Positions 35,758 through 45,168 of a stretch of 64,000 bases of DNA are shown here, in pieces. Each line of letters opens with the position of its first letter. The stretch's first letter is position 1. Source of the stretch: Paenibacillus lycopersici (lineage in GTDB: Bacteria > Bacillota > Bacilli > Paenibacillales > Paenibacillaceae); NCBI RefSeq assembly GCF_010119935.1, contig NZ_CP048209.1, positions 5,087,001-5,151,000 on the forward strand, written 5' to 3'. The translations under genes and the position numbers were made by a program. The notes below the pieces were generated by a model, which was not told the origin of the DNA, did no database searches, and worked only from the letters and a program-made list of their open reading frames with translations.

Positions 35758-35990
35758 AATAACATAATTCTTCAACAAACATGACTGGTTTGTTAACCGG
35801 CGGCCGCTTTATATTCACGCTCCGATCATGTTCCGATTCACGTTCCGTTCCCGCCGCCGATTCGGCGGATAACGATGCCGGTCTCCTCCTTCCATTCGCT
35901 TAGCCAATAACGATGCGTTATACTATGAATATTCATAAATTCAGTTATTTGATTATTAATTCCATGCTTGTTGACAAGGAGAGGAACCGC

Positions 35991-36626
35991 ATGTCCGAAA
36001 TCGCGAATCATGAATCGCCGCATCAAGCATCGTCTTCTTGCGGCAGCTCGGATCGCTCCGACATAAAAATAAGCCGCCAGGCCGTTATCGGGAGCGGCGT
36101 GAAGGCTTTGCAGCAGATCGGATCCGCAGCCATCTGCACCATATGCATCGGCTACGGCGGATCCTGCTGTTATGGCTGTCGTCATCTGGCGGACGGCATC
36201 GGCTGCCGGCAGCGAAATACGAGCTGCACCGCGTGGTTATGCGGCTTCTTAAAGCTCCTCCTGCTCGAAACCGGCCTGCTGGAGGAATGGAACGATTACT
36301 GGGATCAAGTTCCCGGCCAAGATTTCCGCAAGGATTTCACGCCGGACGAGTTCTTCATGAACCGGCCGCTCCGGCTTCCGAATCTACGACGTCTCAGCGA
36401 AGCGCTCGCGGACGACCTTAAGGACCTTGAGGATGCGCACATTGCTAACGGCTTCATATTGACGCTCCGCGAGAAGATCGACAAGAACATCGATCTCCTG
36501 GAGGGATACCGCGGCAATGCCATCAAGCAGAACAGGATGAGGAAGAATATCGCGATCTTATCAAGTCCCTTTTATCGTTTTCAACAGGAGCTCCGGGACT
36601 ATCGCCGAAGCGATCCGGTACGATGA
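35991..36626 (+). CDS. Cysteine-rich protein, possible metal or Fe-S cluster binder, unknown function
   Basis: 211 residues. A cluster of eight cysteines lies at about residues 50-83 (CTICIGYGG, SCCYGCRHL, GIGCRQRNTSCTAWLC), after an N-terminal Ser/His-rich tail. The spacing resembles CxxCxxCC-type zinc or iron-sulfur cluster proteins, but I do not recognise a named family. The C-terminal half is charged and helical (EALADDLKDLEDAHIANGF). AAGGAGAGG lies before the ATG at 35991. It stands alone, convergent with the YesM-like kinase. Confidence 0.75.
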   Translation: MSEIANHESPHQASSSCGSSDRSDIKISRQAVIGSGVKALQQIGSAAICTICIGYGGSCCYGCRHLADGIGCRQRNTSCTAWLCGFLKLLLLETGLLEEWNDYWDQVPGQDFRKDFTPDEFFMNRPLRLPNLRRLSEALADDLKDLEDAHIANGFILTLREKIDKNIDLLEGYRGNAIKQNRMRKNIAILSSPFYRFQQELRDYRRSDPVR

Positions 36627-36676
36627 ACGGGTGAGCTCCTGCGGATTGCGCGGAAGCGCCTGAAATGCGCCGGCAT

Positions 36677-38452
36677 TCAATCGCATCGAACGGCCGGAAT
36701 CGCGATGCTCACGTCCGTGCCGATTCCGGGTCGGCTGTAGATGCTGACGCCGTATGTCGCGCCGTACTGCAGCTTAATTCGTTCGTCGACGTTATAAATC
36801 CCGTATCCGCTCCGCCCCTCCGAAGAAGCATGGAATAATCCGGCCGCAACGGCCGGGGTCATCCCGGCGCCATCATCGATGATTCGGAAGATAAGCCTGT
36901 CACCCTCCAGGCGTGCGCACAGCCTGACGTTGATGCTATGACTGCACATGGCATGCTCCAATATGTTCTCTATGAAAGGCTGCAAAATGATTTTGATCGT
37001 CTCGTACCCGTATACGTCCGGACTGATCTCCGTGTAGACCCGCAGCCTGTCCCTGTACTTGATTTGCTGGATTTCGACGTACGTCATCGCTTGCTCAAGC
37101 TCCTTGGTGACAGGAATGATGTTCTTGCCCTCATTCAAGGTCAGCCGGTAGAATTTCGAGAGCCCCATGACCATTTCGTGCAGCTTGTCGATCTCGCCGA
37201 ATTTCGCCAGACGGCTAATGGAGGACAGCGTATTGTATAGAAAATGCGGATTGATTTGCGCCTGCAGCGACTCCAGCTCCGCTTCCTTCTTCTGCAGATT
37301 GGTCACGTACACCTCGCGGATGAGCTCGTCGACGTCTCGGCCCATCCTGTTGAACGCATCGGCGATCAGCGCGAACTCGTCCCGTGAGCCGAATTCGATC
37401 CGTTTCAGGAAATTTCCTCTCCGGACCGCATTGAGCGAGACGATTATTTTGTTCACGCGCTTGGAGAAATACCGCGCGACTCCCCATCCAAGCATCAGCA
37501 GCGTGAGCGCGCTTCCGATGCATACCAGGACGGTCATGCTGCGCAGCTTGCGAATGCCGAGCTCCAGGCGCTCGTTCGGGATCAGTGCGACGAGCCGCCA
37601 GCCGGTTTCCGGAATCGTCTGCCGGATGACCAGATAATCGTCGCCGAAAGCGCCTTCCAATTCGCTCTCCACCATCGCGGGTCCTCCGGACCGCTTCAAC
37701 AGCAAGCCATTGTCGCCGAAAACGTACAGTCGGCTCGATTTGCCGAATTTGGCGGCATTCACCGCGTCCAGAAGCTGGTCCAAGTTGACGATGGTCCTCG
37801 TGAATCCGATTTGACGGAGCTTATCGAAATCGACCAGCCGCCTCAACAGCGACATATTGCCGAATCGCCGGTCATTGTCGACTTGTCTCCACAGCGATTC
37901 CTTTCCGGCGTAAACGGAGGAGGGGATGGTGTTCTCCCCCTGCCAGGGAAGACCTTGGTACCACGCCTCTCCTTCAAGCCGATTCAGCTGCTGAATGTCG
38001 AAGCGATTGCTGGGTATTCCGCCGGCCAGCGGATCTGCGTCGAACTGCTGCAGTCCGTATACCTCGAACATGTTCGGATTGTTGAAATAAATGCGAAGCT
38101 GCGCCGGCCCATGGGACAAGCGCATCGCGTTCGCGAAGCTCGGTATCATATAATTTTGCAGCGATTCATAGGAATAGAAACCTCGCTCGTAGGAGCGGAG
38201 AAGCTTCTGCAGCGTTTCGTCGCGGAAGATCACGTCCGTGATCCCTTTGACCTCGCCGATCTTGTAGACGATATTATCGTTCACTTGGGACATCGTTCCC
38301 TGCAGGTTCGTCTCCGTCTGCGCGCGTATCGCGTCCAATGCCAGCGCATAGGCGAAATACCCGACCGTAATGACCGAAGCGAGCACGAGCACGAGGTAAG
38401 AGATCATTAGCTTGTAGCCAAACGGCAAGAATCGTTCGGAATGCGCTCGCAT
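36677..38452 (-). CDS. YesM-like sensor histidine kinase
   Basis: 591 residues. The first membrane segment is at about residues 13-35, a large extracellular sensor domain follows (to about 270), the second segment is near 280-300, then a HAMP domain, then the His_kinase domain with the hallmark QAQINPHFLYNTLSSISRL near residue 380, and an HATPase domain (DDGAGMTPA; SGYGIYNVDERI). The start at 38452 (MRAHSERFLPFGYKLMISYL) matches the usual YesM N terminus. It is the last gene of the ABC/two-component operon and probably senses a carbohydrate outside the cell. Confidence 0.9.
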   Translation of the reverse strand: MRAHSERFLPFGYKLMISYLVLVLASVITVGYFAYALALDAIRAQTETNLQGTMSQVNDNIVYKIGEVKGITDVIFRDETLQKLLRSYERGFYSYESLQNYMIPSFANAMRLSHGPAQLRIYFNNPNMFEVYGLQQFDADPLAGGIPSNRFDIQQLNRLEGEAWYQGLPWQGENTIPSSVYAGKESLWRQVDNDRRFGNMSLLRRLVDFDKLRQIGFTRTIVNLDQLLDAVNAAKFGKSSRLYVFGDNGLLLKRSGGPAMVESELEGAFGDDYLVIRQTIPETGWRLVALIPNERLELGIRKLRSMTVLVCIGSALTLLMLGWGVARYFSKRVNKIIVSLNAVRRGNFLKRIEFGSRDEFALIADAFNRMGRDVDELIREVYVTNLQKKEAELESLQAQINPHFLYNTLSSISRLAKFGEIDKLHEMVMGLSKFYRLTLNEGKNIIPVTKELEQAMTYVEIQQIKYRDRLRVYTEISPDVYGYETIKIILQPFIENILEHAMCSHSINVRLCARLEGDRLIFRIIDDGAGMTPAVAAGLFHASSEGRSGYGIYNVDERIKLQYGATYGVSIYSRPGIGTDVSIAIPAVRCD

Positions 38453-38466
38453 GGACGTCCCCGCCT

Positions 38467-40047
38467 TCAACATTGTCTTCGGAATTCGTTCGGGGTCATG
38501 CCGAACAGCTCGCGGAATTGGCGGCTGAAATACGTCAGATTCGTATAGCCTATTCGATGCGCAACCTCGAATACCTTCAGCTTGGGATCTCGAAGCAGTT
38601 CGCAAGCGCGCTCGAATCGCCTGCGAATGATATAGTCGCTCAGATTCTCGCCCGTTTCTTCCTTGAAGAGATGACCCAGGTAGTTCGGGGAGAACATGAA
38701 ATGCCCGGCGAGTTCGCGAAGCGACATCGCGCTGTCCAGCCTCTCGGACACGTAGGCTTCCAATTCATCGATCAGCTTCCGGTTCTTCTTCAGCTTCTTG
38801 CGGTGCAGCAGCTCCGAAATTTCGAACAGCCGCTTGCGCAGCCAAGACTGAATATCGTAAATGGTCTCGAAATGAAAGAGGATGTCCAGATGCTCGAACT
38901 CGATTCCGAGCATCCGCTGCAGGTTCTCGTTCAGCGACTTCAAATGAATGTCAAGCTTGCTGACGATATGGAACGTAAAGTTGTACACGGTCAGCCGATT
39001 GCCCAAGCTTCTTGCATATGCGACGAGCTCCTGAAGCGCGTCGTCAATCCGGACGAGCTCGTAGGCGGATACCGCGGCGAACATCTCTTCCAGGATGCGG
39101 TCCATGTCGGCCGCTTCCCGCATATGGTGCTCGGGATTGTCGACATGGGAGAGAATACGGTCCTTGCCCATGAAAATCTTCGATGCCAGGATGGCTTTCG
39201 CCTGACGGTAGGAAGCGCCGACCTCTCCCAGCGTCTGCACGGAAGGTCCGACGGCCGCAGTGACGGTCGCTTTGTTCGATTCGCGTATTCGCTGAAGCAC
39301 CTGCTCAAGCATGCCGTCGAAGTCCGCTTGGCGCGACAAGACAGCGATTCGGTCCGGCGCCGTACGGCAAACCGCATTCGCGCCTTTCTCAAGCGCGGAT
39401 TGCGCGATATACGAGAACAGCCGCTGGAGGTTCGCCGCCCTGGCTTCTTCGGACAGAGCCCCCCATCGCAGGTGGAGGTCGTCCGCTTCCAGCAGCGCTA
39501 CGTGGAATGGACCGTTATCGCTTCGAAGACCGGTCTCGTCCAGCATCTCAATTGGGAGCGCGTTTCCTCCGTCTTCCATAGGAGGTCCTTCGAGCCACCG
39601 CAGCAAGAGCTCGTTGCGCGCAAGCGTCACCGATTGCTTGTAGGCCTGCTCAAGCTTGGTTTGCTCCTGCGATTGATCCAGGCTTTGCTTAACCTCGGTC
39701 AATACGCGAATCAGCTCGTAATCGTCCACCGGCTTGAGCACATACCCCTGCACGTTCAATTGAATCGCTTGCTTCGCATAATGAAAATCCTCATACCCGC
39801 TTACGAATACGATCTTCAGGGACGGATTCGACTCGAGCGCCCGCTTCGCGAGCTCAAGCCCGGACATGATCGGCATCTTGATGTCCGATACGAGAATATC
39901 GATGGGAGCGGCGCGAAGAACCGCGAGCGCGTCATAACCGCTGGAGACCGCTGCCGCAACCTCCATGCCCAGTTTCTCCCAAGGTATGAGTCTCTCCAGT
40001 CCCTCCAGATCCAGTGATTCGTCATCCGCCAATAGCACGCGGTACAT
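38467..40047 (-). CDS. YesN-like AraC-type response regulator
   Basis: 526 residues. Receiver domain at 1-125 (VLLADDESLDLEGLERLIPW; phospho-Asp in IDILVSDIKMPIMSG), a long middle region, and a C-terminal AraC-type double helix-turn-helix (SLRELAGHFMFSPNYLGHLF; VAHRIGYTNLTYFSRQFREL). AGGAGG lies six bases before the ATG at 40047. It is 14 bp upstream of its kinase. It probably activates this transporter operon and associated glycosidase genes. Confidence 0.93.
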   Translation of the reverse strand: MYRVLLADDESLDLEGLERLIPWEKLGMEVAAAVSSGYDALAVLRAAPIDILVSDIKMPIMSGLELAKRALESNPSLKIVFVSGYEDFHYAKQAIQLNVQGYVLKPVDDYELIRVLTEVKQSLDQSQEQTKLEQAYKQSVTLARNELLLRWLEGPPMEDGGNALPIEMLDETGLRSDNGPFHVALLEADDLHLRWGALSEEARAANLQRLFSYIAQSALEKGANAVCRTAPDRIAVLSRQADFDGMLEQVLQRIRESNKATVTAAVGPSVQTLGEVGASYRQAKAILASKIFMGKDRILSHVDNPEHHMREAADMDRILEEMFAAVSAYELVRIDDALQELVAYARSLGNRLTVYNFTFHIVSKLDIHLKSLNENLQRMLGIEFEHLDILFHFETIYDIQSWLRKRLFEISELLHRKKLKKNRKLIDELEAYVSERLDSAMSLRELAGHFMFSPNYLGHLFKEETGENLSDYIIRRRFERACELLRDPKLKVFEVAHRIGYTNLTYFSRQFRELFGMTPNEFRRQC

Positions 40048-40090
40048 GGTTCTCCTCCTAATCATATGGATACGGCGCCAAAACGGCCAA

Positions 40091-40117
40091 GAAGACATAC
40101 GCAGGTGGTATGTCTTC
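40091..40117 (-). terminator. Perfect hairpin between binding protein and response-regulator genes
   Basis: GAAGACATAC pairs perfectly with GTATGTCTTC around a 7-nt loop. The following minus-strand sequence is only moderately T-rich, so partial readthrough is likely and would make regulator levels lower than transporter levels. Confidence 0.6.
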
Positions 40118-40142
40118 TCCGCAATTCGACCGGACGGACGAA

Positions 40143-41837
40143 TCACTGGCCGTTTATCTTCTTCAGGTTCGCCTGCCATTGCTTCGTTCTGTATGCAAGC
40201 AGCTTATCCAATCCTTGGCTCATGGCCGTATCGTTCAGTTCCTTCAGGATCGCCTCGACTTCCTCGTCGTTCTTGGCGAACAAAGCCTTCGCGATATACT
40301 TCTTATGCAAATCGTCGATCGCCGTGCGGGCGATGCCTTCCTCCGAATCCGGCGTCGGATCCAGGTTTACGAAGGCCGTGGTATTCTGGGACGTGACCCA
40401 CGTGACATTGACCTGCAGGACGGAAGCCCAGTTGCGCTGCTCCAAGGGGAGCGTCTCTTCGATCTTGGTCTTGGTGGTATCGACGAAGGTCGTGTTGCCA
40501 ACCCAGTTGAACGTGCCCATCTTGTCTTTGTCCTTCTCCGCCTGCGGCACCGTTTTCCATTTGTCGTTGGGAATCGGCTCGCCTTGCTCGTTGCGGCTGT
40601 CCCAATACCGTCCCGGCGGTCCGAACATCATGACGGACTGTCCTTCCTCTCCGGTGATCCAATCCAGGTAAGCGAAGATGCCTTCCGGATTTTTCGCGCT
40701 CGTCGTAATGACGATCGAATTCCATCCGAGCGAGTTGTAGCTATTCGGGAATACATGGTCCTTCGGCACGTCTTCTTGATGAATCGGCCAAATGGCTTCA
40801 TAGCCTCCATCCGGATCCTGGCTCTTCAGAAACGTGTTGCCTTCCGACATCGAAGGCTCCGTCACGGAGTAGGAAGCGTAAACGGCCACGCGTCCGGTTT
40901 TCAGCTTCTCGTTCACTTGTTCTTTCTTCTGGGTCATGGCATCTTGCGTCATCAGCTTCTCGCGGAACAGCTTGCTGCCGAATTTAACCGCGTCGATAAA
41001 GGCGGGTTCGGTATAGAGCGAAGTCAGCTTATCCCCGTTCGGCACGCCCCGCATCCCGATATACGAAGGCGAGAAGTCCGCCTGCATGCCCGAGGTGAAG
41101 ATGTCGACAGCCTGAGCATCGATATCCGATTCCAACGGAACGATGTTCGGATACTTGTCCTTGACCTGCTTCAGGTATGCGTACAGATCGTCGAACGTCT
41201 CCAGCTTCGGAGAGCCGAGATCCTTGTAAATCTTCTTATTGATCAGATAGCCGGCGTTCCCGTTCGGACGGGACGTATACCAATTCGGGAATTGATAGAT
41301 TTTGCCGTCGCTCGAACGCAGCATGTTGATCGTAGCATCGCCAGCCCATTTTTTCAAATTCGGATATTTCTCCAGATAGTCGTCGAAGGCGACCAGTTTG
41401 CCCGCTTCCCGCAGCTTCTCGACGTCGGCACCGCGATCGGTCATCATGACGTCCGGCAGGTCGTCGGACGCGATCATCGTGCTGAGCTTTTGTTTCGCCG
41501 TTCCTCCCGATTGAATCGGCTTAACGGTAACCTTCAGATTATCCTGTACCCATTTCGAGGACGGATCCGCTGCCCAAGGTTCCGTCGTCATCCAGTCATA
41601 GTTGCCGTAGAACGTGAATTCGAGCGGTTCCGAGCCGAGCTTGAACAGTTGGCCGTCTCCCCCGGCGTCGTTCGCCGGCTTGTTGGCGGCACCGTTCGCT
41701 TGCTTATTGCCCGTGCTCGCCGCAGGCTTGCTTGCGTTGTCCCCGTTGTTCGCGTCGTTGCTTCCGCAGGCGCTCAACACCAAGCTCGTTCCTAGAAGAA
41801 GCGCAGCCGCCGAGGTAATCGTCTTCCGAGTTTTCAT
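40143..41837 (-). CDS. Extracellular sugar-binding lipoprotein (LipO-like)
   Basis: A 564-residue binding protein of the large LplA/LipO class. The signal sequence ends in the lipobox LSAC near residue 24, followed by an Asn/Ala/Gly linker. AAAGGGG precedes the ATG. It is the third gene of an operon running permease B, permease C, binding protein, YesN, YesM. It captures an oligosaccharide for the permeases. No ATPase gene is nearby. Related in type to the protein at 1-1311. Confidence 0.92.
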   Translation of the reverse strand: MKTRKTITSAAALLLGTSLVLSACGSNDANNGDNASKPAASTGNKQANGAANKPANDAGGDGQLFKLGSEPLEFTFYGNYDWMTTEPWAADPSSKWVQDNLKVTVKPIQSGGTAKQKLSTMIASDDLPDVMMTDRGADVEKLREAGKLVAFDDYLEKYPNLKKWAGDATINMLRSSDGKIYQFPNWYTSRPNGNAGYLINKKIYKDLGSPKLETFDDLYAYLKQVKDKYPNIVPLESDIDAQAVDIFTSGMQADFSPSYIGMRGVPNGDKLTSLYTEPAFIDAVKFGSKLFREKLMTQDAMTQKKEQVNEKLKTGRVAVYASYSVTEPSMSEGNTFLKSQDPDGGYEAIWPIHQEDVPKDHVFPNSYNSLGWNSIVITTSAKNPEGIFAYLDWITGEEGQSVMMFGPPGRYWDSRNEQGEPIPNDKWKTVPQAEKDKDKMGTFNWVGNTTFVDTTKTKIEETLPLEQRNWASVLQVNVTWVTSQNTTAFVNLDPTPDSEEGIARTAIDDLHKKYIAKALFAKNDEEVEAILKELNDTAMSQGLDKLLAYRTKQWQANLKKINGQ

Positions 41838-41933
41838 GCCAATCCCCTTTCGATTTCAATCTCCTAAGCCATCATGCTCGACTTTGTTCTATGTACACGC
41901 TCCTAAGAGCCGCGACACCATCCCGGCGCGTCG

Positions 41934-42836
41934 TTAGCCTTTCAAAGAACCGACCATGACACCTTTCACGAAATATTTCTGGAGAAACGGGTACACCGCC
42001 ATAATCGGCACCGTGGCAACGATCATCGTCGCCATGCTGAGCGACTTGTTCGTGACGGTGGCGGCTTTGGTCATCGCATCGATCGCTGCCGCGTTGCCGC
42101 CCGTCGCTTGATTCAACATTTCCGTTGCCAGATTGGAATTCAATATTTGCTGCAGAACCGCCGACGCCGGCAGCAGCTCGGTATTGTTAATGAAGATCGC
42201 CGGCGTGAACCAGTCATTCCAGTGATAGACGGCCGTAAACAACGACAACGTGGCGAATACCGGACCCGATACCGGCAGAACGATTCGAAAGAAGATGCCG
42301 AAATCGCTGCAGCCATCGATCTTTGCCGACTCCTCCAAGCCGTCCGGCAGCTCCATGAAGAACGTTCGGAAGACGATCATGTTCCATACGCTGACGATGC
42401 CGGGAATAACCATGACCCAGAACGTATTCTGCAAACCAAGGTCTCGGTTCAGCATGAAGAACGGAATCAGGCCGCCTTGAAAAAACATCGTAAACACGCA
42501 GAACAGCATGTACTGGTTCCTGAACATCGTATGACGCTTGGACAAGCCGTACGCCATCAAGGACGTGAACAGCGTAGACAACAGCGTGCCCAGCAGGACC
42601 CTGCTTATCGAAAGCAGGAACGCATGACCCATCCGGCCGTCCTCGAACACGATCTTATAATTATCGAACGTGAATACCCTGGGCCAGAACGTAATGCCGC
42701 CCATCGACGTGTCGGATCCGGCATTCAAGGAAATGACCAGCGAATTCCAGAACGGATACAGCGTGACGAAGCCCAGCAGAATCAATAGGACGTAAATAAC
42801 GAATTGAAGAACCTTCTCTCCCGTGCTCATACTCAT
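41934..42836 (-). CDS. Sugar ABC transporter permease, LplC/YtcP family
   Basis: A 300-residue permease with about six membrane segments. The EAA loop is near residues 170-190 (DGLEESAKIDGCSDFGIFF). The C terminus FLQKYFVKGVMVGSLKG is the family hallmark. The ribosome binding site is weak; a second ATG two codons in is possible. It pairs with the LplB-type permease encoded just upstream. Confidence 0.92.
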   Translation of the reverse strand: MSMSTGEKVLQFVIYVLLILLGFVTLYPFWNSLVISLNAGSDTSMGGITFWPRVFTFDNYKIVFEDGRMGHAFLLSISRVLLGTLLSTLFTSLMAYGLSKRHTMFRNQYMLFCVFTMFFQGGLIPFFMLNRDLGLQNTFWVMVIPGIVSVWNMIVFRTFFMELPDGLEESAKIDGCSDFGIFFRIVLPVSGPVFATLSLFTAVYHWNDWFTPAIFINNTELLPASAVLQQILNSNLATEMLNQATGGNAAAIDAMTKAATVTNKSLSMATMIVATVPIMAVYPFLQKYFVKGVMVGSLKG

Positions 42837-42870
42837 CTATCGTTCACCGCGCTTTACCAGGAAGATTGAA

Positions 42871-43842
42871 TTACCACAAGCCTTTTCCGTAGCGGCGGGC
42901 GAACCCGTTCGCCAGCAGGAGCAGGCCGATATTCAGAATGGATTTGAACAATCCGACGGCAGCCGCATAGGAATAACGCTGGGTTTGGATGCCGACGCGG
43001 TATACGTACGTGTCCAGAACGTCCGAAACATCGCGCAGGATCGCGTTATTGCCGTTATTGGTCAACATCAGGATATCTTCGAAACCCGCGTTAAGCAGAT
43101 TGCCGACGGCCAAGATGAAGAAGATGGTGACGACGGGCAAGATGGAAGGCAGCGTTATCGATACGATCTGCCGCGACCGGCTTGCTCCGTCCATCGCAGC
43201 CGCTTCGTACAGATGCGGATCGATACCGGCGATTGCGGCCAAATAAACGATCGAAGCGAATCCGATGTCCTTCCATATATTCGAAGCAATAAGGATCGTC
43301 CAGAAATAGTCCGGTATCGACATCCAATTGATCGGCTCGTGGATCAGGCCGAGTTTCTGCAGGGCGATATTGATGCTGCCGTTATCCATGGAGAGCATCG
43401 AAATGACGAAACCGCTGACGACGACCCAGGAGATGAAATGCGGCAGGTAGCTGATCGTCTGGATGATGCGCTTGAACGCCTGCTTCGTGATTTCGTTCAG
43501 CATGAGCGCAAGCACGATCGGCGCGGGAAATCCGATCAGAAGCTTGAGCAGGCTCACGACCAAGGTGTTTCGCATGATCAGCCAGAAATCCGGCGAGTGG
43601 AAAAACATGCGAAAATGCTTGAAGCCAACCCAAGGGCTATGCGCCATTCCTTTGAACAGATTGTAGTCCTGAAACGCCATCAATACCCCGTACATCGGTA
43701 TGTAGCTGAACACGAAGATAAGCGCAATGCCGGGAATGATCATGAGCTGAATCGCCCATTGGCTTCGTAAACGCTGCCAAACGGAGCCGGCTCTTCGTCT
43801 CTCCGCATCCGCGGGACGTCCTAACGCCCGGTTTAATTCCAT
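42871..43842 (-). CDS. Sugar ABC transporter permease, LplB family
   Basis: A 323-residue permease. A basic N terminus is followed by about six membrane segments, with YVPMYGV-like FSYIPMYGVLMAFQDY near residue 45 and the EAA loop LYEAAAMDGASRSRQI near residue 220. AAAGGAGG precedes the ATG. It is the first gene of the five-gene operon. The upstream region carries a possible TAGACT-18-TAAAAT promoter. Confidence 0.92.
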   Translation of the reverse strand: MELNRALGRPADAERRRAGSVWQRLRSQWAIQLMIIPGIALIFVFSYIPMYGVLMAFQDYNLFKGMAHSPWVGFKHFRMFFHSPDFWLIMRNTLVVSLLKLLIGFPAPIVLALMLNEITKQAFKRIIQTISYLPHFISWVVVSGFVISMLSMDNGSINIALQKLGLIHEPINWMSIPDYFWTILIASNIWKDIGFASIVYLAAIAGIDPHLYEAAAMDGASRSRQIVSITLPSILPVVTIFFILAVGNLLNAGFEDILMLTNNGNNAILRDVSDVLDTYVYRVGIQTQRYSYAAAVGLFKSILNIGLLLLANGFARRYGKGLW

Positions 43843-44010
43843 GTAAGTTGTCCTCCTTTCGCCAAACCGGATGTTATTTTACAATCGCATCACTAGCATA
43901 GTCTAGTTCGTCCTGGCGCCTCAATCTACCGAATCAACGAAAAATGGCATTTTCCAACGAACGTCGGGGCATGTGCCATTCCGGGCTCTACAGCCTTATA
44001 AAGCGAAGAA

Positions 44011-44061
44011 AAGGGTTTGCCCAATTCCGGCACTGCAAACGGCGGAATTGGACAAACCCTT
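44011..44061 (-). terminator. Long 19-bp hairpin, probable terminator of the dioxygenase gene
   Basis: AAGGGTTTGCCCAATTCCG (44011-44029) pairs over all 19 positions (one G-U) with 44043-44061. On the minus strand it is followed by TTTTCTTC. The stem is unusually long for a terminator and lies 230 bp past the stop codon at 44291. Confidence 0.6.
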
Positions 44062-44290
44062 CACTATATTCACCATGGCCAACCCTGTTCACGGATTCAC
44101 GCGATGACGTGAAGCGATGATTGCACAAGCAACACGAGATGCATACAACCGCCCGCAAACGAAAAGAGAAACCGCTGCCGTTTTGAAAAACGCGGGTTTC
44201 TCACCGTTCTGGATCGATAATTCATGGGTCATCGTATTGGATGAATGACCCGTGGTTCCGGTTCCTCCTGCGGCTCGTTCGGATTCCGCG
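44062..44290. other. Gene-free stretch with two further hairpins
   Basis: GAGAAACC/GGTTTCTC with an inner CGTTTT/AAAACG lies at 44165-44201. GGGTCA/TGACCC lies at 44227-44252. No coding sequence was supported here. Confidence 0.5.
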
Positions 44291-45085
44291 TCATAGTGGC
44301 GACAGGTGTTTGGATCGTTCGGCCCAGTCGATCCCGAGCGACATGACCTGCTCAAGGTGCTTTTGCCGTTGAGGAACAGCGCTTCCACGCATCGCCGGCC
44401 CATAATAATGATCGCGCGCGTAATGATAATGCAGCAGGCACTGCGCTTCCAGTTCTTCGAGCGCCTTCTCGCCGGTGAATCGCTGCGAGGCATTAATCGT
44501 AAACATCCGCCGATAACCGTTACCGCCCCATGAAGAATGAAACGTCTCGTGCTTGAAGACGAGAACGTCTCCCGGAACTACATCCAGTGCGACGGCCGGT
44601 ACTTCACTGCCGGAAATTCCCCAGCTCTGCTCAGCATTCCAGATCTTCTCCATTAAATCCCGATAGAAAACGTCTCCGAATCGATGGCTGCCCGGAATAA
44701 CGCGGAGGGCGCCATTATGGGCCGTAAGCGAATCGAGATAAAACGCGATCTTGATATGCTTGCGGCTTTTCTCCTGACCATCCGGATGCCACGAGGTGTC
44801 GCCGGAGTAATAATTGCCATCGCTGCCCATATAGTTGTAATCGCTTCCGAGCAAGCAAGTCAGAATGTCGTTAATCGCGGGATGCTCCAGCATACCGCTG
44901 AGTTTCTCGCGCTGATCGATAAAGGGCACGATCATCGTGCGCTTGCTGCCGTCATGTTTTACGTTTCGGAACATAGGGAAGACCTGCTCGAATTCCTCTT
45001 CGATCCAATCGATGTCGGCTTTTAGAAGGCCGGGAAATTTGATAAATCCGAAGGTGTCAAAAAAATCGATCTGCTTAGCGTCCAT
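44291..45085 (-). CDS. Phytanoyl-CoA dioxygenase (PhyH)-family protein
   Basis: A 264-residue Fe(II)/2-oxoglutarate oxygenase-like protein. The facial-triad HxD motif is in TSWHPDGQEKS near residue 117. The distal His is in FKHETFHSSWGGNGYRRMF near residue 195, which also holds the Arg that binds 2-oxoglutarate. A second PhyH-family gene lies 1.7 kb away. Bacterial members hydroxylate small molecules or natural-product intermediates; the substrate is unknown. AAAGGATG lies upstream of the ATG. Confidence 0.88.
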   Translation of the reverse strand: MDAKQIDFFDTFGFIKFPGLLKADIDWIEEEFEQVFPMFRNVKHDGSKRTMIVPFIDQREKLSGMLEHPAINDILTCLLGSDYNYMGSDGNYYSGDTSWHPDGQEKSRKHIKIAFYLDSLTAHNGALRVIPGSHRFGDVFYRDLMEKIWNAEQSWGISGSEVPAVALDVVPGDVLVFKHETFHSSWGGNGYRRMFTINASQRFTGEKALEELEAQCLLHYHYARDHYYGPAMRGSAVPQRQKHLEQVMSLGIDWAERSKHLSPL

Positions 45086-45168
45086 AGGCTTATATCATCC
45101 TTTCGATGCTTTGAGATAACCCCATTATATCGAATTTATCGCCATAGGACAGTACTGCCGGCAGTAGC

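Noticed and set aside
38473..40017. A 514-codon plus-strand frame antisense to the YesN-like gene; similarly 40110-41795, 1971-3275 and 54780-55925.
   Set aside because: Arg/His-rich shadow frames of GC-rich genes; the sense proteins have clear family motifs and ribosome sites.
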